A stretch of 8,221 bases of DNA from an uncultured Lachnospiraceae bacterium. Its GTDB lineage: Bacteria; Bacillota; Clostridia; Lachnospirales; Lachnospiraceae. The stretch covers positions 1-8,221 of the forward strand of contig CAJTXH010000123.1 of the NCBI GenBank assembly GCA_910580005.1. The letters are read 5' to 3'. Both the position numbers and the translations under genes were made by a program. Under the pieces are notes generated by a model. That model made no database searches, had not been told where the DNA came from, and saw nothing but the letters and a program-made list of their open reading frames with translations. Below are positions 5,775 to 8,221 of this stretch, one piece after another. Position 1 is the stretch's first letter. Every line of letters begins with the position of its first letter.

Positions 5775-6842
5775 ATGCAGACAGATAAAATAACAGGAAC
5801 CAGAAACCATTATATTGACAATTTGCGGAGCATTTCAATACTTCTTTTATTCCCAGTACATACATTTATGATATGGAATAATTTTGGTTCTGGTTTTTAT
5901 ATATGGTTAGGGGAGAGTAAAATATACAGCACATTAATTGTATTAATAAACCCCTGGTTTATGCCACTGCTTTTTTTGCTAGCTGGTATAAGTGCAAAGC
6001 TTTCATTAGAAAAAAGAACTGTTAAAGAATTTATAAAACAACGTATAAATAAGCTTTTAATACCTTTTGTATCTGGCATGGTTTTTCTAGTTCCAATACA
6101 GACATTGTATGCAAGAAAATTTTTTTACAATTACAAAGGAGGGTTTATAGAAAACTGGTGTTATTTTTTTACACATTTCACAGATTTAAGTGGTTATGAT
6201 GGTGCATTTACACCAGGACATTTGTGGTTTATATTATATTTATTTATAATCTCAATGCTTTCATTAATTATATTCCATTATTTGCCATATAAAAAAACTG
6301 TGATGTTAACAGGAAAATTGCATATATCATGTATAATGTCTTTATTTATTCCGATATGTCTTATGTATTATATTGGCAACTTTGGAGGTTTCAGCATTGG
6401 AAAAAGCCTTGCATTTTATCTGGCAGGTTATTATATTATAAGCAATAAAGCTGTTATGGAAAACGTAGAAAGAAACATAAAATGGATAACATTGCTTTGC
6501 ATAATGGCAACACTGGCATCAGCAATATTATATTATAAATATTCATTCTATGGGGATTTATGGGTAAGTTATATTGGCTGGAATACAATACTTGTATTGC
6601 TGGTATATGGAAAAAGATTTTTAAATAAAAAAACAAAATTTATGGAATTTGCCAGACATGCATCATACCCGGTTTATATACTGCACCAGTCTATACTTGT
6701 AGCACTGGCATATTATATTGTAAGGTTATGTAACAATATAGCAGTACAGGCAGTATTAACCTGTATTGGAAGTTTGCTGCTAACAATAATGGCATATTAT
6801 ATATTAAGAAAAATACCTGTTGTTAGAAAAATAACTGGCTGA
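5775..6842 (+). CDS. acyltransferase family 3 integral membrane protein
   Basis: The protein has 355 residues and about ten hydrophobic segments with short basic loops, typical of the Acyl_transf_3 (PF01757/COG1835-like) family. These enzymes transfer acyl groups, often acetyl, to surface polysaccharide, lipid or other extracytoplasmic acceptors. Seen: the N-terminal YIDNLRSISILLLFPVHTF, where Arg and the His after the first membrane segment match conserved family residues. Also seen are FMPLLFLLAGISA, the basic cytoplasmic loop KQRINKLLIPF, GHLWFILYLF, and the C-terminal SYPVYILHQSILV. AAGGAGG (5762-5768) six bases before ATG 5775 fixes the start. The substrate cannot be read from the sequence, and no sugar-biosynthesis genes are nearby to suggest one. 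The gene is very A+T rich. No hairpin terminator is visible after it; an extended -10 promoter for the next remnant starts within 25 bases. Confidence 0.92.
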   Translation: MQTDKITGTRNHYIDNLRSISILLLFPVHTFMIWNNFGSGFYIWLGESKIYSTLIVLINPWFMPLLFLLAGISAKLSLEKRTVKEFIKQRINKLLIPFVSGMVFLVPIQTLYARKFFYNYKGGFIENWCYFFTHFTDLSGYDGAFTPGHLWFILYLFIISMLSLIIFHYLPYKKTVMLTGKLHISCIMSLFIPICLMYYIGNFGGFSIGKSLAFYLAGYYIISNKAVMENVERNIKWITLLCIMATLASAILYYKYSFYGDLWVSYIGWNTILVLLVYGKRFLNKKTKFMEFARHASYPVYILHQSILVALAYYIVRLCNNIAVQAVLTCIGSLLLTIMAYYILRKIPVVRKITG

Positions 6843-6866
6843 CAGCTTTATATTTTTCTATACTTA

Positions 6867-6875
6867 TGTTATAAT
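6867..6875 (+). promoter_or_regulatory. extended -10 promoter
   Basis: TGTTATAAT combines a perfect TATAAT (6870-6875) with the upstream TGn of extended -10 promoters. No good -35 is present, which extended -10 promoters can tolerate. It lies 45 bases before the ATG of the broken lyase gene and probably served it. Confidence 0.55.
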
Positions 6876-6919
6876 TTAATAAATTAAAAGCGGTGAAAGG
6901 CGGCGGAGTGGAGATTATT

Positions 6920-7189
6920 ATGGATATTTTAAAGAATTAATATCTTATGGCAGGCATAGATGAGGATGTATATAATTTTTGTAATAATATACATTCAGGT
7001 TTAAAAGAAAGGTTTGAGGAGATAGACCAGGTTGCAGAGTATAACCAGATGAAGGTGCTTCTTGCTTTACGTAAACACAGGACAAGTGCTGCCTGTTTTG
7101 AGTCTTCTACAGGCTATGGTTATGATGATATTGGAAGGGAAACCTTAGAGGCTGTATATGCAGACTCCATTTCTTTCTTTTTCCAATGA
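6920..7189 (+). pseudogene. remnant of methionine gamma-lyase / aluminium-resistance-type PLP enzyme (N-terminal part only)
   Basis: From ATG 6947 the frame reads 80 residues, with RFEEIDQVAEYNQMKVLLAL, then HRTSAACFESSTGYGYDDIG and RETLEAVYAD. This matches the N-terminal region of the Met_gamma_lyase (PF06838, COG4100) family, whose members are PLP-dependent lyases of roughly 400 residues or more. Homology ends at about 7163; the last residues (SISFFFQ) are read-through of foreign DNA. The PLP-binding lysine and nearly all of the catalytic domain are missing. The true start was probably ATG 6920, in the same frame and preceded by GTGGAG six bases upstream, but codon 7 is TAA (6938-6940). The gene therefore has both a nonsense codon and a 3' deletion, and cannot make an active enzyme. 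Confidence 0.8.
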
Positions 7190-7204
7190 AATTACATTTC
7201 CCAT
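7145..7204 (-). pseudogene. 5' end of an unidentified minus-strand gene, truncated at a deletion junction
   Basis: On the minus strand AGGAGG (complement of 7210-7215) stands five bases before an ATG at 7204. It opens MGNVISLEKERNG and reaches a stop at 7145 after 19 codons. The last six codons lie in the plus-strand lyase remnant, so genuine sequence probably runs only to about 7165. A near-perfect ribosome binding site with correct spacing makes a former gene start likely. I cannot identify the protein from 13 residues. It faces the truncated lyase gene, so one deletion could have removed the 3' ends of both. Confidence 0.5.
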
Positions 7205-7490
7205 AACATCCTCCTCTCTTTAGTGAAAACAGCCAGATGTTTATTAATAAAGGTTGTTTTGATATTTGTCCTACTTTTTTGTTTTATATTATAAAAGAAA
7301 GGATTTCTGGTTAAATTTCAGGGAAAATACATGCGAGGGGTTGATTTTTTATGTTTTGGGAATTTTAACTGCACTGGTTGTATATCAGGGCATATCCTGT
7401 ATATAGTTCATCAGGTCATCATAGCCTGGGATTTTTGTCAGAGAAGACATATTTATTGCATTCTATAACAAATAAATTCCGATGAAAACA
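7205..7490. other. intergenic region with decayed remnants; no functional gene seen
   Basis: The region is A+T rich. The minus strand has a TATAAT (complement of 7288-7293) upstream of the truncated gene start at 7204, with only a poor -35. A 21-codon minus-strand micro-ORF at 7385-7450, beginning MSSLTKIPGYDDLMNYIQ, reads like real protein but has no clear ribosome binding site and no recognisable family. An inverted repeat ATTTATT/AATAAAT lies near 7451-7479. No terminator is clear. Confidence 0.4.
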
Positions 7491-7494
7491 TTCA

Positions 7495-7523
7495 TTGACT
7501 TTATTCAAATTATGTCATATAAT
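7495..7523 (+). promoter_or_regulatory. sigma-A-type promoter of the TetR-family gene
   Basis: TTGACT (7495-7500; five of six consensus bases) and a perfect TATAAT (7518-7523) are separated by 17 bases. Transcription should start near 7530, leaving a leader of about 100 bases before ATG 7631. This is the clearest promoter in the window. Confidence 0.85.
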
Positions 7524-7525
7524 TT
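7507..7525. promoter_or_regulatory. candidate TetR-type operator overlapping the -10
   Basis: AAATTAT (7507-7513) and ATAATTT (7519-7525) form a perfect 7-bp inverted repeat with a 5-base spacer. It covers the spacer and -10 hexamer of the promoter. TetR-family dimers commonly bind such palindromes and repress their own gene. A+T-only arms in A+T-rich DNA carry a real chance of coincidence. Confidence 0.4.
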
Positions 7526-7630
7526 TTTTTGGAAGTAACAGATTGAAAAGTCATTCTAAACCAGCAAAAAACGTAGAAATAGCATTTTTTATTACTATTT
7601 GATCCGCTAGATGTGGCATGGGGGATTACT

Positions 7631-8221
7631 ATGGGAAAAAGACAGGAATCTGCATTGGAAACAAAGAAAAAAATCATCGTTGCCATGAGGTCACTGTTGG
7701 ATGAAAAGAGTGCAGACCAGATTGGCATTGAAGATATTACCACAAGAGCAGGAGTGGCGAAGGGGAGCTTTTATACTTATTTCAAACGGAAAGAAGATGT
7801 TATTTCTGTAGTTGCTCTTGAATGTTATGACGGAATGAAAGGAAGTGCCGGGCAGTCTGCGGGGGATGTGCATCAGCAGCTTAGCAGCTATCTGATGGAT
7901 TCTGCCCGGATTATTGATAAAAATACACTGCAGATTGCACAGAACTGGATGAAAAGCGTGGTTGCGCCGATTGACGGGGAACATGACGGAGCGGTAAAGT
8001 ATCATTTTGATTGTGATAACATAAAGGAAATCTTGGAGCAGGCAGTCCTCGCCGGAGAATTAGGGGAAGATACGCCTGTGGAGATAATGGCGGAGCAGTT
8101 TGTGAATTATGAATTTGGCACTGTGGCAGCATGGTGCATTACGGGAGGAAAAACAGATCTTATAGGGAGCATGGACCGTTTTTGCAGATGTGGATTAAAA
8201 GAAATGCTACAGCCATACAAA
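7631..8221 (+). CDS. TetR/AcrR-family transcriptional regulator; 3' end outside the window
   Basis: The frame is open for 197 codons to the window edge; family members are usually about 190-220 residues, so only the last few may be missing. The N-terminal DNA-binding domain is clear: KKKIIVAMRSLLDEKSAD (12-29), then the helix-turn-helix IGIEDITTRAGVAKGSFYTY (31-50) and FKRKEDV. The rest is the variable helical ligand-binding and dimerisation domain. ATG 7631 is preceded by GGGGGA (7620-7625) at suitable spacing and about 100 bases of leader. A near-consensus promoter with an overlapping inverted repeat suggests autorepression. The gene is visibly richer in G+C and in codons such as GCG, GCC and CGG than the acyltransferase and remnants to its left, suggesting a different history. 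Its target, often an adjacent exporter, probably lies beyond the right edge. The ligand is unknown. Confidence 0.93.
   Translation, partial: MGKRQESALETKKKIIVAMRSLLDEKSADQIGIEDITTRAGVAKGSFYTYFKRKEDVISVVALECYDGMKGSAGQSAGDVHQQLSSYLMDSARIIDKNTLQIAQNWMKSVVAPIDGEHDGAVKYHFDCDNIKEILEQAVLAGELGEDTPVEIMAEQFVNYEFGTVAAWCITGGKTDLIGSMDRFCRCGLKEMLQPYK

Noticed and set aside
7691..8005. 104-codon minus-strand frame over the TetR gene
   Set aside because: It is antisense to a clear helix-turn-helix regulator with its own promoter and ribosome binding site.

Overview
The window looks like low-GC Firmicutes DNA, most probably from a gut Lachnospiraceae (Clostridium cluster XIVa). The reasons are the gap-pgk-tpiA glycolytic block with Clostridia-like protein sequences, strong AGGAGG-type ribosome binding sites, an A+T-rich composition, and a DUF6273 protein of a kind common in that family. 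The species call is an inference.

Bases 1-2710 are core metabolism: the 3' end of gap, a strong intrinsic terminator, a 231-base structured leader, pgk, tpiA and a second strong terminator. The leader contains a 12-bp hairpin that can form an H-type pseudoknot. It also contains a 15-pair hairpin whose 3' arm holds the only Shine-Dalgarno-like sequence before pgk. A 54-codon open frame runs through this structure.

Bases 2711-3304 hold no convincing gene. Inside them, 2842-3005 is a dense cluster of hairpins with a possible long-range closing helix, one of them with a GTAA (GNRA) tetraloop and tandem G-A mismatches. It looks like a structured RNA or a small MITE-like dispersed element.

Bases 3305-4835 carry a tightly coupled three-gene module of unknown function. 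It consists of a DUF4869-like protein broken by a one-base shift at a run of seven T, a 136-residue P-loop ATPase (11-base overlap), and a 226-residue protein with acidic residues spaced like a TOPRIM or DUF4435 fold (ATGA overlap). This is the best candidate for an undescribed system. A DUF6273 protein and an acyltransferase-3 membrane protein follow on the same strand, 16 bases apart.

Bases 6843-7630 are a scar. A promoter and the first quarter or less of a methionine gamma-lyase/aluminium-resistance-type gene remain, with a stop at codon 7. They run directly into the 5' end of a different, minus-strand gene that keeps its ribosome binding site. A second minus-strand micro-ORF lies further right. 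From 7495 to the end, a near-consensus promoter overlapping a perfect inverted repeat drives a TetR-family regulator. That gene is visibly richer in G+C than its neighbours and runs off the window. The layout suggests a conserved glycolytic block bordered by accessory DNA that has been repeatedly remodelled.
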